Origin: an uncultured Treponema sp. | GTDB taxonomy: Bacteria > Spirochaetota > Spirochaetia > Treponematales > Treponemataceae | NCBI GenBank assembly: GCA_905236315.1 | Contig: CAJOPO010000173.1 | Span: 1-7,063 of the forward strand | Length of the DNA stretch: 7,063 bases | Direction: 5' to 3' | Shown here: piece after piece, positions 6,671 through 7,063 of the stretch | Layout: each line of letters opens with the position of its first letter | Numbering within the stretch: the first letter of the stretch is position 1 | The notes under the pieces: model-generated | Database searches by the model: none | What the model saw: only the letters and a program-made list of their open reading frames with translations | What the model was told of the DNA's origin: nothing | Program-made: the position numbers and the translations under genes

Positions 6671-6708
6671 TCTAAAAACTGAAGTTTTTATAAACTGAAG
6701 TTTTTAGA
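6671..6708. repeat. Compound inverted repeat of the TCTAAAAA/TTTTTAGA family
   Basis: The outer arms TCTAAAAACT (6671-6680) and AGTTTTTAGA (6699-6708) are perfect complements. Inside, AAACTGAAGTTTTTA occurs twice (6676-6690 and 6692-6706) with a 16-base period, so the element looks like one repeat unit duplicated within itself. It lies between the toxin and the cassette and may act as a weak terminator, though no U-rich tail outside the stem marks it as canonical. Confidence 0.7.
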
Positions 6709-6839
6709 AACTTACATAAATGTTTTATTAGTCGAAGTTATAGACTTTGTAGGATGTTCATTATTGCATATTTTTAAGAAGAGTTCAATCCCTTCTGCAC
6801 GGAAACTTAGTTTTTACAAGTTACATAGGGAAAAAGGCA

Positions 6840-7063
6840 TTACTTGCCGTAATGTCTTCCACATTGTAATATTTCAACATATTTTTTTTCCGTCCCCTTC
6901 TACAATTCTGTATACAATTCTGTTATAATCATCAATGCGACGACTCCAGTACCCTGACAAATCTTCCTTTAGAGGCTCTAGCTTTCCAATTCCACTATAT
7001 TCTCCGCGGTCAATATCTTTTAAAAGTGCATTTAATCTTTTTAAGAATTTCTTATCCGTTTGA
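6840..7063 (-). pseudogene. yoeB: YoeB-type toxin (Txe/YoeB mRNA interferase), 5' end outside window, frameshifted near the 3' end
   Basis: The reading enters at the right edge with QTDKKFLKRLNALLKDIDRG, then YSGIGKLEPLKEDLSGYWSRR and DDYNRIVYRIVEGDGKK. This matches YoeB nearly from its WQxTDKK segment onward. In the present sequence the frame ends at a TGA (6874-6876) just after an A8 run (plus-strand T at 6882-6889). With seven A the frame would continue YVEILQCGRHYGK to a TAA at 6840-6842, giving the normal C-terminal His-Tyr. The C-terminal His and Tyr of YoeB are needed for ribosome-dependent mRNA cleavage, so the product as written should be inactive. YoeB is normally encoded just after its antitoxin YefM, which would lie beyond the right edge. 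Either the toxin has been inactivated or the A run has been misread. Confidence 0.88.

Larger units (their letters stand above)
6480..6839. other. Intergenic region with no gene, about 360 bases
   Basis: No convincing coding frame is present on either strand. The stretch holds, from right to left, the 3' flank of the toxin gene, a compound TCTAAAAA/TTTTTAGA hairpin (6671-6708), a promoter-like element overlapped by a palindrome (6581-6622) and a second promoter-like element next to the dehydrogenase ATG (6489-6517). It separates the toxin gene from the glycan cassette and probably contains the operon's control region. Between 6523 and 6580 there are short G runs on the plus strand (6550-6554, 6573-6576) with no assignable function. 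Confidence 0.7.

Noticed and set aside
6637..6700. AAAGGAG followed by GTG on the plus strand, a possible small gene
   Set aside because: The frame closes after about a dozen codons inside the repeat hairpin and shows no recognisable peptide.
6783..6801. GTTCAATCCCTTCTGCACG, resembling a tRNA T-arm and 3' end
   Set aside because: The five bases before TTCAATC do not pair properly with those after it, and no anticodon arm, D-arm or matching acceptor strand can be found upstream. An att-site remnant cannot be supported either.

Overview
The window is AT-rich and nearly every gene lies on the minus strand. It looks like chromosomal accessory DNA from a low-GC bacterium. Dispersed inverted repeats built on TCTAAAAA...TTTTTAGA, a poly-G tract inside a surface-glycan gene and the general codon use make a spirochaete of the Treponema type my best guess. 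That is an inference; there is no marker gene to confirm it.

Reading right to left, in the direction of transcription: (1) the 3' part of a YoeB-type toxin gene enters at the right edge (7063 to 6840) and carries a one-base frameshift in an A8 run. (2) A 360-base gap follows (6480-6839). It holds a repeat hairpin, a perfect -10 box overlapped by a palindrome, and a second promoter placed almost on the next start codon. (3) A short nucleotide-sugar dehydrogenase (6479-5695) is split into two frames at a G10 run. (4) A YhhQ-type queuosine-precursor transporter follows (5655-5029). (5) A protein with two GT-A glycosyltransferase domains (5042-3441) overlaps the transporter by 14 bases. (6) A 1067-residue protein (3404-201) joins a kinase-like domain, two GT-A glycosyltransferase domains and a C-terminal radical SAM domain with extra cysteines. 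The last 200 bases (1-200) are non-coding and hold two strong inverted repeats.

Genes 3 to 6 are tightly spaced (39 bases, a 14-base overlap, 36 bases) and probably form one operon. The simplest reading is a cassette that builds or decorates a cell-surface glycan or glycoconjugate. The dehydrogenase would supply a uronic-acid nucleotide sugar, four glycosyltransferase domains on two polypeptides would assemble it, and the kinase and radical SAM domains would modify it. The homopolymer in the first gene could switch it on and off. The transporter does not fit this picture easily and may be a passenger.

The most unusual feature is the kinase-GT-GT-radical SAM fusion. Its substrate cannot be read from the sequence.
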